Below are positions 6,882-13,252 of a stretch of DNA of 13,252 bases, in pieces. The position numbers and the translations under genes are program-made. The notes beneath the pieces were generated by a model. It did no database searches. It had not been told where the DNA came from and worked only from the letters and a program-made list of their open reading frames with translations. Source of the DNA: DATKZH01 sp964475955 (GTDB lineage: Bacteria; Planctomycetota; Planctomycetia; Pirellulales; Thermoguttaceae); assembly GCA_964475955.1 (NCBI GenBank), contig CAYYZY010000207.1:1-13252 (forward strand), read 5' to 3'. Positions within the stretch are counted from its first letter, which is position 1. The number at the start of each line of letters is the position of its first letter.

Positions 6882-7370
6882 CTACGACTCGGCTGCTTCC
6901 GATTCTCCGGCGGCGAAATCGTCGGTGGCCAGCCGGATCGCCTGGACGTCGGGCGAGCAGGGACGGCAACTGTTGACGTGGTCGAATGCCTCGCCCAAAT
7001 CGCGCATTTCGACCCAGTGCAGGTACGCGACGACCACGCTCGGCGACCGGCCTATCCCCGCCGTGCAGTGGACGTACACCGTGTGGCCCGCCTCGATCAG
7101 CTCGCGCAGCACGCGCACGCACTCGGGCAGGTTTCGGCGCAGGTCGTCGCGGTCGAAATCGCGCACGGGCACGCGGCGCAGCTCGATCCCCGACCGGCGA
7201 TAGTGGGCCGCCAGGTCGGTCCACGGCACGCTGAGGTCGTGAAGGTCTTCGTCGCTGTGCAGATTGAGCACCGCCGTCACGCCGAAGTCCTGCCGGAGCC
7301 GGTCGACATCGGCCGTGCATTCGGGATACGTACCCACGAAGATCTGCGGGAACATTTGATCCAGGTTCAT
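6882..7370 (-). CDS. Dual-specificity phosphatase with glucan-phosphatase-type active loop
   Basis: The 162-aa protein is a minimal dual-specificity phosphatase domain without signal peptide, so it is presumably cytoplasmic. The active-site loop is H101-C102-T-A-G-I-G-R108-S, with C102 as nucleophile and R108 as phosphate-binding residue. The VPVRDFDRDDL segment (67-77) supplies the likely general-acid aspartate (D71 or D73). The loop fits the CxAGxGR signature described for laforin and SEX4-type glucan phosphatases. There is no carbohydrate-binding module, so a protein, nucleotide or lipid phosphate substrate is equally possible. The ATG at 7370 has no clear Shine-Dalgarno sequence, and no better in-frame start is apparent. 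It lies 100 nt after the flippase-like gene. Confidence 0.85.
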   Translation of the reverse strand: MNLDQMFPQIFVGTYPECTADVDRLRQDFGVTAVLNLHSDEDLHDLSVPWTDLAAHYRRSGIELRRVPVRDFDRDDLRRNLPECVRVLRELIEAGHTVYVHCTAGIGRSPSVVVAYLHWVEMRDLGEAFDHVNSCRPCSPDVQAIRLATDDFAAGESEAAES

Positions 7371-7470
7371 GTCGCGCCGTGCCGTGCTGGAGAGTCCGAT
7401 GGCCGCCGACCGCGCGCCCGCGCCGGCGGTGCGACGCCGCGCCCGTGCCCCGCCTTCCCGCCACGGCCGC

Positions 7471-8520
7471 TCAGACGACCGCGTCGCTCATCACGGCCCC
7501 CTCGATCCGCTCGTGCTCGGTTTCCCGCTCGGCTTCGTGCAGGATCTCGGTGACCTCCGCGCGGCTGGTCAGGTAGTAGCAGATGCCCACCGCGGCGATC
7601 AGCACCGTGATGATCCGGTATCCGAGGGCGACCATCAACCCCTCGTTGGCCGTGAGCATCTGTCCGCTGGGAAGCGGCACCTGGGCGTAGAGCCAGTGGA
7701 GCGACGCCTCGACGTGGCCCGCCGGAATCGGGATCACTTGCGTCAGGGCCCCGAGGGGACTGAGCACGAAGTGACGTCCCAAAGAATGCACCTGGTCGTA
7801 CAACCCGGCGGCAATCAGAAAGACGCCCGTCGTGAAAAGGGCGTGCACGCCGACGCTCAGCAGCGCGGCGCCCCCCAGGGCGGACGTCCGCTGCCGGTAC
7901 ATCTGGACCGCGTCGACGATTTGCAGCAGCGGCGGTCCGACGTAGGGAAGCCGGCCGATCCACCGGGTGGTCCTGCCGCGCGTGTAGTCGGGCATGAGGA
8001 CGAGCACGACGCCCGCCGTAGAGATTGCCCCCACGATCAACGTGGCGTGACAAACCCAGCGCAACTGGCTTGTCCCCTCGCGCCAGAACCCGGTGAGCAG
8101 AATGGCCGCCGACGCCACCACGATCAGCAGGTAGAGGCCCACCGCCCGATCCACGAACACGCTGGCTAGCGCCTCGGGGTACTTGCCCTTCTGGTGCCGG
8201 GCGAGCATCACGCCCCGCAGTAGGTCGCCGCCGACGATCCCCATCGGCGCCAGGTTGAACAGGTAGCCCAGGAAGCCGATGCGCAGGGCGTCGCGCATGG
8301 TAAGCGGCAGCCCCAACGCCCGCACTAGGTAGCACCAGCGTACGAACGTCAACAAGACGGCCGCGCTGCAAACGACCATCGCGGCCGTCAACAGGCCCCA
8401 CTGCTTGGGCTGCTGCCACAGCTTCGAGAAGGCTTGGTTCCGGTAGGCGTCGTGGACCAGATAGCCGAGGATCGCAACCGAAATGCCGATTTTCAGGAGT
8501 GTCAGCAGGATCTTCTTCAA
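7471..8520 (-). CDS. YbhN/UPF0104-type flippase-like integral membrane protein (LPG-synthase TM domain)
   Basis: The 349-aa protein belongs to the lysylphosphatidylglycerol synthase transmembrane/UPF0104 superfamily. These are polytopic inner-membrane proteins, some of which move or modify lipid-linked substrates. Hydrophobic segments lie near residues 5-22, 44-66, 82-104, 125-146, 155-178, 218-241 and 308-325. Family hallmarks include FLFNLAPMGIVGGDLLRG-like residues (85-103) and the ASVFVDRAVGLYLL block (about 118-132). The start is a TTG at 8518-8520. It is supported by an AGGGA/GGAG-rich leader and a MKKILLTLLKIGISV N-terminus normal for the family. The catalytic soluble domain of MprF is absent, so it is not a full LPG synthase. 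It starts 60 nt after gmd and may share its transcript, which suggests a role in surface glycan or lipid assembly. Confidence 0.85.
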   Translation of the reverse strand: MKKILLTLLKIGISVAILGYLVHDAYRNQAFSKLWQQPKQWGLLTAAMVVCSAAVLLTFVRWCYLVRALGLPLTMRDALRIGFLGYLFNLAPMGIVGGDLLRGVMLARHQKGKYPEALASVFVDRAVGLYLLIVVASAAILLTGFWREGTSQLRWVCHATLIVGAISTAGVVLVLMPDYTRGRTTRWIGRLPYVGPPLLQIVDAVQMYRQRTSALGGAALLSVGVHALFTTGVFLIAAGLYDQVHSLGRHFVLSPLGALTQVIPIPAGHVEASLHWLYAQVPLPSGQMLTANEGLMVALGYRIITVLIAAVGICYYLTSRAEVTEILHEAERETEHERIEGAVMSDAVV

Positions 8521-8580
8521 CAGCTCGTCCCTTCTCCTTCTCTGCCGGGCGTTCTGCCGGTTTCGCGCCCGAGCGACCGG

Positions 8581-9573
8581 CTATGGTCTTCGTCCGGCCG
8601 ATCCGGCGATCTCGCGCCGCACCCGCTCCAGGTCGGCGTCGACCATCATGCGCACCAGCTCGGCAAAGCCGACCGTCGGCTCCCAGCCGAGCCGGGTGCG
8701 GGCCTTCGTCGAGTCGCCGCACAACGTATAGACCTCGGCCGGACGCAACAGCTCGGGGTCCTTCTCCACGTGCTCCTCCCAGTCCAAGTCCACGCACCCG
8801 AAGGCGAGCTGCACCAGGTCGCGCACCGAGTGCTGCTCGCCCGTGGCCACCACGTAGTCGTCCGGCTGGTCCTGCTGGAGCATCAGCCACATGGCCCGGA
8901 CGTAATCGCCGGCGAACCCCCAGTCCCGCATCGCCCCCAGGTTGCCCAGGCGGAGCTTCTTCTGCGCGCCGAGCTTGATTCGGGCGACCGCATCGGTGAC
9001 CTTTCGGGTGACGAACTCCTTGCCGCGCCGGGGCGACTCGTGGTTGAACAGGATGCCGGAGCAGGCGAAGATCCCGTAACTTTCCCGGTAATTCACCGTG
9101 ATCCAGTGTCCGTAGACCTTGGCCACGCCATACGGGCTGCGGGGCCAGAACGGCGTCTGCTCGTTCTGCGGCTCCTCCTTGACGGCCCCGAACATCTCAC
9201 TGGAACTCGCCTGATAAAAGCGTATCTCAGGATCCACCAGCCGGATGGCCTCCAGCACCCGAGTGACCCCCAAAGCGGTAAATTCCCCCGTTAGGAGGGG
9301 TTGCACCCAGCTGGTGGGCACGAAGCTCTGCGCTGCCAGGTTGTACACCTCGTTCGGTCGCACCGTGTGCATCAGGTTCACAAGCGACAACTGGTCGAGC
9401 AGATCCGCCTGATGGAGGGCTACCTTTCCCCTCAGGTGGCCTATCCGCTCGAAGTTCTCGGTGCTCGCCCTGCGCACCATCCCGTGCACTTCGTAGCCCT
9501 TCTCAAGCAGAAGCTCGGCCAGGTACGCTCCGTCTTGGCCGGTGATCCCAGTGATGAGGGCTTTGCAGGGCAT
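8581..9573 (-). CDS. gmd: GDP-mannose 4,6-dehydratase
   Basis: Gmd converts GDP-D-mannose to GDP-4-keto-6-deoxymannose, the precursor of GDP-fucose and GDP-rhamnose for surface polysaccharides. It is a short-chain dehydrogenase-type enzyme. The NAD(P)-binding loop TGITGQDGAYLAE lies near the start. It is followed by VHGMVRRAS, YNLAAQSFV, the serine of ASSSEMFG, and the catalytic Y-G-V-A-K of PRSPYGVAK. FNHESPRRGKEFVTRK and RDWGFAGDYVRAMW are diagnostic for Gmd. I chose the ATG at 9573 (330 aa) because the family begins at this point (MPCKALITG...) and GAGAG lies about 6 nt upstream. The frame is open to an ATG at 9639, which would add 22 atypical residues. The partner fucose synthase gene (fcl) is not in the window. 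Confidence 0.95.
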   Translation of the reverse strand: MPCKALITGITGQDGAYLAELLLEKGYEVHGMVRRASTENFERIGHLRGKVALHQADLLDQLSLVNLMHTVRPNEVYNLAAQSFVPTSWVQPLLTGEFTALGVTRVLEAIRLVDPEIRFYQASSSEMFGAVKEEPQNEQTPFWPRSPYGVAKVYGHWITVNYRESYGIFACSGILFNHESPRRGKEFVTRKVTDAVARIKLGAQKKLRLGNLGAMRDWGFAGDYVRAMWLMLQQDQPDDYVVATGEQHSVRDLVQLAFGCVDLDWEEHVEKDPELLRPAEVYTLCGDSTKARTRLGWEPTVGFAELVRMMVDADLERVRREIAGSAGRRP

Positions 9574-9908
9574 GGGAGTCTCTCGTCGCCTGGGATAGAG
9601 GGGTGCCATAATCTTCGACATCGGAGGAGGTTGCGTCAATCGCAGTTTACCATACCCCGGTGCAAGCCGGCACGGGGGAGAAGACGATCAGGGCTACCGG
9701 GGCGTCCAGTCAGGGAGCCAAGATGACCCGTGCTACCCAGTTGCCTCAGTGTATGCTCCTGACCCCTCTTGCCCCCTCTTCCTTCTCCCTTCTACGCTTG
9801 TCCTGCGCCCGCCGACGGCGTAGCCTGAGGGGCTGAAATCGCCCGAGTTGCCGACCGAACCCCACCTGCGGCCCACCCGCCGAAGCCCGCGCCCCGAAAG
9901 GCCCCTCC
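9574..9908. other. Divergent intergenic region between gmd and the propeller/methyltransferase gene
   Basis: These 335 bases should hold promoters for both neighbours. I see no convincing -35/-10 pair for gmd. For the plus-strand gene there is only a weak TTGTCC-N17-TAGCCT candidate (about 9799-9827). A pyrimidine-rich stretch (about 9756-9796) contains repeated CCCCTCTT. The plus-strand gene has a usable GAAAGG ribosome site at 9896-9901. No gene, RNA or strong hairpin is evident. Confidence 0.5.
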
Positions 9909-12900
9909 ATGAACCGAACTTCCCGCTCGCTGCTGGCGACCTTGGCCCTTGCCTGCCTGGCAGCCGGGCACCGTGCCGGGGCCGATTGGCCCACGTACCG
10001 CGCCGACGCCCGGCGCAGCGGATACACCTCCGAAAGCCTCCCCGCGAAGCTCGCGCCGCGATGGACCCGCCCGGCGCGCCACCAGCCGCGCCCGGCGTGG
10101 TCGGGACGCGACACGCGCATGCCCTTCGACCGCGCCTACCATACGGTAGTCGCCGACGGGCGTCTCTTCTACGGCAGTTCGGCCGACGGCAAGATCTACG
10201 CGCTCGACGCCGCGTCGGGCGCCGAACTGTGGACGTTCTTCACCGGCGCGCCCGTTCGATTTCCGCCCGCGGCGTGGAAAGACCGTCTGTTCGCCACGAG
10301 CGACGACGGTTTCCTCTACTGCCTGGCCGCGGCCGACGGCCGACTCCTCTGGAAGCTCCGCGGCGGCCCCAACGACGACATGATCGTGGGTAACGACCGC
10401 ATCACCTCGCGTTGGCCGGCGCGCGGCGGGCCGGCCGTCGCCGACGGGATCGTCTACTTCGGCGCCGGCATTTGGCCCTCCGAGGGTATCTATCTCTACG
10501 CGGTCGACGCCGAGACCGGCAAGGTCCTTTGGTGCAACGACGAGAGCGGGGACCTCTACATGCCGCAGCCGCACGGCGGCGCCAACGCCCGAAGCGGCGT
10601 TTCGGCCCAGGGCAACCTGGTCGTGGCCGGCGACGTGCTGCTGGTTCCGACCGGCCGCGCGGTCCCCGCCGCGCTCGAGCGCACCGACGGGGAGCTGCTT
10701 TATTTCCACCTCCAGGCGAACCGGAGTCACGGCGGGTCGGAGGTCGTCGCCGCCGAGCGAGGGGTCTTCTTCAACCGCGGCGCGGCGTTCGACGTTCCTT
10801 CCGGCGCGCCCTCTCGCGGCATTCCGGCCCTGCCCCCGAACCTGGTCGCCCTCGCACCCGACCGCGTGATCCACTGGCACGAAGAGAGTGTGCGCGTGGC
10901 ACGTTGGACCGAGCGGCAAACGAGGGATCGCAAAGGCAAGCCGGTCCGCGTCGAGGGCCTCGATGAAGCCCGGGCCACGCCGACGCCATACGGCGGGACC
11001 TCGCTCGTCGTGGTGGGGAACACGGCCCTTTCGGCCGGCCCGGGAGCCGAAGGATACGGCGTGACGGCGGTCGATCTCGCCGGCGAACGACCGACCTGGT
11101 CGGAGCCCGTCGACGGCGTCCCCTGGGGGCTGGCCGTTGCCGATGGTCGGCTCTACGTCAGCACGGAGCAGGGCACGATCTACTGCTTCGGCGACGCCGC
11201 GACCGCCGCCTCGACCACGCCGCTTGAGCCCCCCGAGGCTATAGCGCCGGCCGCCGCCGATTCCCAGGCGGGCATCTTCGCGGGGGCGGCCGAAGCGATC
11301 ATGCGCGAAACCGGGGTCCGCGAGGGATACTGCGTCGACCTGGGCTGCGGCCGAGGCGAGCTGGCCCGCGCCTTGGCCGAGCGCACCGGGCTTCACGTCG
11401 TGGCGATCGATCCCGATCCGCAGAACGTGGCCGCCGCTCGAAGCATGCTCGACGCCGCCGGGCTCTACGGCGTTCGCGTGACGGTCCACCAGGGCGATCC
11501 GACCAAGTCGCCCTACCCGAGTGGCTTCGCCAACCTGGTCGTCTCCGGCCGTACGCTCGCCGAAGGTGCCACGTCGGTGCTGGCCGAGGAGGCGGCACGG
11601 ATCGCGCGACCCTACGGCGGCGTGTGCTGCATCGGCAAGCCCGGAGCGTGGAAGACGACGGTCCGCGGCCCGCTCGAAGGGGCCGGGGCGTGGACGCACC
11701 AATACTGCGACCCCGCCAACACCAACTGCTCGACCGACACGGTGGCGCGCGGCCCCCTCGGAGTGCTCTGGTTCACCGACCTCGACTTTCCCATGCCCAG
11801 CCGCCACGGACGCGGCCGCGCGCCCCTGTTCCTCGACGGCCGCCTGTTCATCGAAGGGCTCAACGGCCTGCTGTGCGTCGACGCCTACAACGGCCGCAAG
11901 CTCTGGGAATACCCCCTGCCCGAAATCCAGGACGCGTACGACGGCGAGCACCTGATGGGCACCTCGGGCACCGGCGGCAATCTTTGCATCGGCCGGCACG
12001 GGCTGTACGTCCACACGGGGCCGAAGTGCCTCCGGATCGATCCGGCCGACGGCAAGCTCCTCGCCCAGTTCCCGCCGCCCGATCAGCCCGACGGCGAGCG
12101 GGGCACCTGGGGCGTCGTCGCCTGTGTGGGCGATACGCTCCTGGGGACGTTGGCTAACCGCCAGCACGTGGTCACCTACCGCTACGGCCGGGGCGACATG
12201 CAGACCCAGTTCACCGAATCGTTGCTCCTGTTCGCCCTCGACGCGCGAACCGGCGAGCTCAAGTGGCGGTACCGGCCCGAGCACTCGATCCGGCACAACG
12301 CCCTCGCCGTCGGCGACGGCCGCGTCCACCTGATCGACCGGCCCTTGGCCACCGGCGACCGCCACCGGGAGAAGAGGCGCGGCCAGCCCGACCCGGGCGA
12401 CGTCCACCCGACCGGCACGCTCGTCGCGCTCGAACTGCAAAGCGGCGACGTCCTCTGGAAGACGGCTGACGACGTCTACGGCACCCTGCTGGCCCTGAGC
12501 CCCGAGCACGACACGCTGCTGATGGCCTACCAGGACTGGCGGTTCAAGCTCGCCTCGGAGCGGGGCGGGCGCATGGCGGCGTTCGACGCGGTCACGGGCC
12601 GTCGCCGCTGGGACCTCGAGGCCGACTACCGCACCCGGCCCATCCTCAACGGACGCACCGTCTACATCGAACCCGGCGCGTGGGACCTGGTCACCGGCGA
12701 GAAGAAGTCGTTCCGGTTCGAGCGGTCCTACGGGTGCGGCATTCCTGCGGTGTCGAAGCACCTGATCGTGTTCCGCTCAGCCACGTTGGGGTACGTCGAC
12801 CTCACCGAGGGCCCCGAGACGCGCAACTACGGCGGCATCCGGCCGGGCTGCTGGATCAACACGCTGCCTGCCGGCGGCCTGGTCCTCATGCCCGACGCCA

Positions 12901-12971
12901 CCGACCGCTGCACGTGCAGCTACCTGATCAAGGCCTCCATCGCCCTCCAACCGCGCGAGCCCCGGAATTGA
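9909..12971 (+). CDS. Secreted PQQ-type beta-propeller protein with embedded SAM methyltransferase domain
   Basis: The 1020-aa protein has a signal peptide (1-25, cleavage near AGA-DW) followed by WPTYRADARRSGY, a common opening of planctomycete PQQ-like propeller proteins. Propeller repeats with the GKIYALDAASGAELW pattern (94-108) recur at 144, 194 and 414 in the first module. Residues about 455-580 form a class I methyltransferase: V-D477-L-G-C-G-R-G (motif I), acidic D501 at the end of strand 2 (VVAIDPDP), and the QGD of motif III (528-530). A second propeller module (about 630-1010) repeats GLLCVDAYNGRKLWEY-type blades and ends with CTCSYLIKASIAL. The ATG has GAAAGG 7 nt upstream. No heme-binding CxxCH motif appears, so a PQQ-dehydrogenase role is unlikely. 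Methylation outside the cytoplasm would need SAM, so the inner domain may bind something else. Confidence 0.88.
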   Translation: MNRTSRSLLATLALACLAAGHRAGADWPTYRADARRSGYTSESLPAKLAPRWTRPARHQPRPAWSGRDTRMPFDRAYHTVVADGRLFYGSSADGKIYALDAASGAELWTFFTGAPVRFPPAAWKDRLFATSDDGFLYCLAAADGRLLWKLRGGPNDDMIVGNDRITSRWPARGGPAVADGIVYFGAGIWPSEGIYLYAVDAETGKVLWCNDESGDLYMPQPHGGANARSGVSAQGNLVVAGDVLLVPTGRAVPAALERTDGELLYFHLQANRSHGGSEVVAAERGVFFNRGAAFDVPSGAPSRGIPALPPNLVALAPDRVIHWHEESVRVARWTERQTRDRKGKPVRVEGLDEARATPTPYGGTSLVVVGNTALSAGPGAEGYGVTAVDLAGERPTWSEPVDGVPWGLAVADGRLYVSTEQGTIYCFGDAATAASTTPLEPPEAIAPAAADSQAGIFAGAAEAIMRETGVREGYCVDLGCGRGELARALAERTGLHVVAIDPDPQNVAAARSMLDAAGLYGVRVTVHQGDPTKSPYPSGFANLVVSGRTLAEGATSVLAEEAARIARPYGGVCCIGKPGAWKTTVRGPLEGAGAWTHQYCDPANTNCSTDTVARGPLGVLWFTDLDFPMPSRHGRGRAPLFLDGRLFIEGLNGLLCVDAYNGRKLWEYPLPEIQDAYDGEHLMGTSGTGGNLCIGRHGLYVHTGPKCLRIDPADGKLLAQFPPPDQPDGERGTWGVVACVGDTLLGTLANRQHVVTYRYGRGDMQTQFTESLLLFALDARTGELKWRYRPEHSIRHNALAVGDGRVHLIDRPLATGDRHREKRRGQPDPGDVHPTGTLVALELQSGDVLWKTADDVYGTLLALSPEHDTLLMAYQDWRFKLASERGGRMAAFDAVTGRRRWDLEADYRTRPILNGRTVYIEPGAWDLVTGEKKSFRFERSYGCGIPAVSKHLIVFRSATLGYVDLTEGPETRNYGGIRPGCWINTLPAGGLVLMPDATDRCTCSYLIKASIALQPREPRN

Positions 12972-13252
12972 CGGCGTATTGCGTCCCTGGACGGCGTCGA
13001 GGCCGACACCGGGTGAACTCGCGTTCTCAACACTTGACAGCCGGGTTGCGCAGGGCAACGATAGAAGTCACCCGCCGGGGGGCGTTTTTCGGCAAGAAGT
13101 CCCGGCTCACCTGTTTTCTTCAGCAGTTCGACTCAGCATCGTTCGAGAAGGGCCAGTCTCGACTCCATCGTAGCCGTCACGCTGTGCCGTGATGTTGCCT
13201 GAGAGATACGGGACGGCCGTTTCTCGAACGACGCTCGGCGGCGGAAGAGCCT
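12972..13252. other. Gene-free 3' end of the window
   Basis: No ORF with protein-like composition is visible in these 281 bases on either strand. The stretch holds an 11-bp inverted repeat, TCGTTCGAGAA (13139-13149) with TTCTCGAACGA (13221-13231), 71 nt apart. It also holds a TTGACA (13034-13039) lacking a good -10, and a short CGCC-GGGG-GGCG hairpin followed by TTTTT (13073-13089). The hairpin could help end transcription of the upstream gene, but its stem is only 4 bp. Confidence 0.45.

Noticed and set aside
7471..8520. Calling the membrane protein MprF/LPG synthase
   Set aside because: The soluble aminoacyl-transfer domain needed for that activity is absent. Only the membrane domain is present.
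9792..12761. Very long minus-strand open frame opposite the propeller gene
   Set aside because: It is a shadow of a high-GC gene. Its product is low-complexity (R, G, V, A, P rich) with no domain, while the plus strand shows a signal peptide, propeller repeats and methyltransferase motifs.
13034..13062. TTGACA as a promoter near the window end
   Set aside because: No acceptable -10 element lies 16-18 nt downstream, and no gene follows within the window.
13073..13089. Intrinsic terminator CGCC-GGGG-GGCG-TTTTT
   Set aside because: The stem is only 4 bp and lies about 100 nt after the nearest stop. This is too weak to list as a terminator.
13139..13231. 11-bp inverted repeat as a small mobile element
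   Set aside because: No flanking target duplication and no internal structure are seen. It may be chance or part of something beyond the window.

Overview
The window is GC-rich throughout, with strongly G/C-biased third codon positions. Its gene content points to a planctomycete, most likely of the Pirellulales type. The signs are secreted formylglycine-type sulfatases, a secreted sugar-isomerase-like TIM barrel, a large secreted PQQ-type beta-propeller protein carrying a methyltransferase domain, and a C-terminal 'TLDG-P-AGA' regulatory-like domain typical of planctomycete surface lipoproteins. A run of 10 Ns at 1523-1532 shows this is a draft or metagenome scaffold. The lineage is inferred from gene families, not from a marker gene.

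Layout. A 58-aa hypothetical gene (46-222, +) is followed by an 83-bp structured inverted repeat (250-332) in the convergent space before the first minus-strand gene. The minus strand from 9573 down to 432 then carries, in transcription order: gmd (GDP-mannose 4,6-dehydratase), a YbhN/LPG-synthase-like flippase-type membrane protein, a dual-specificity phosphatase, an NTF2-like lipoprotein, an NrdG-like radical SAM protein, a broken remnant gene starting 3 nt after the radical SAM stop, a secreted TIM-barrel protein, sulfatase 2 and sulfatase 1. The plus strand from 9909 holds the 1020-aa beta-propeller/methyltransferase fusion, divergent from gmd. The last 281 bases contain no gene I can support.

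How the genes fit together. The TIM-barrel protein and sulfatase 2 are 23 nt apart and look like one transcript. Sulfatase 1 follows after 244 nt. The three form a plausible extracytoplasmic unit for processing sulfated glycans. gmd and the flippase-like gene (60 nt apart) suggest fucose/rhamnose-type surface glycan assembly. The radical SAM gene and the remnant behind it look translationally coupled and may be what is left of a larger system.

Most notable points. (1) The N gap is flanked by the same 6 bases on each side. Collapsing them and deleting the Ns restores one intact 596-aa sulfatase, so the gap is probably a scaffolding artefact. (2) That sulfatase has a planctomycete regulatory-like domain fused to its C-terminus. 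(3) A methyltransferase with intact SAM-binding motifs lies between two propeller modules of a protein with a signal peptide. (4) The small phosphatase carries the CxAGxGR loop associated with glucan phosphatases. (5) A 114-bp element with perfect 14-bp terminal inverted repeats and a 3-bp flanking duplication lies between the two sulfatases. (6) A frameshifted remnant sits behind the radical SAM gene. I found no CRISPR array, RNA gene, transposase or phage gene.
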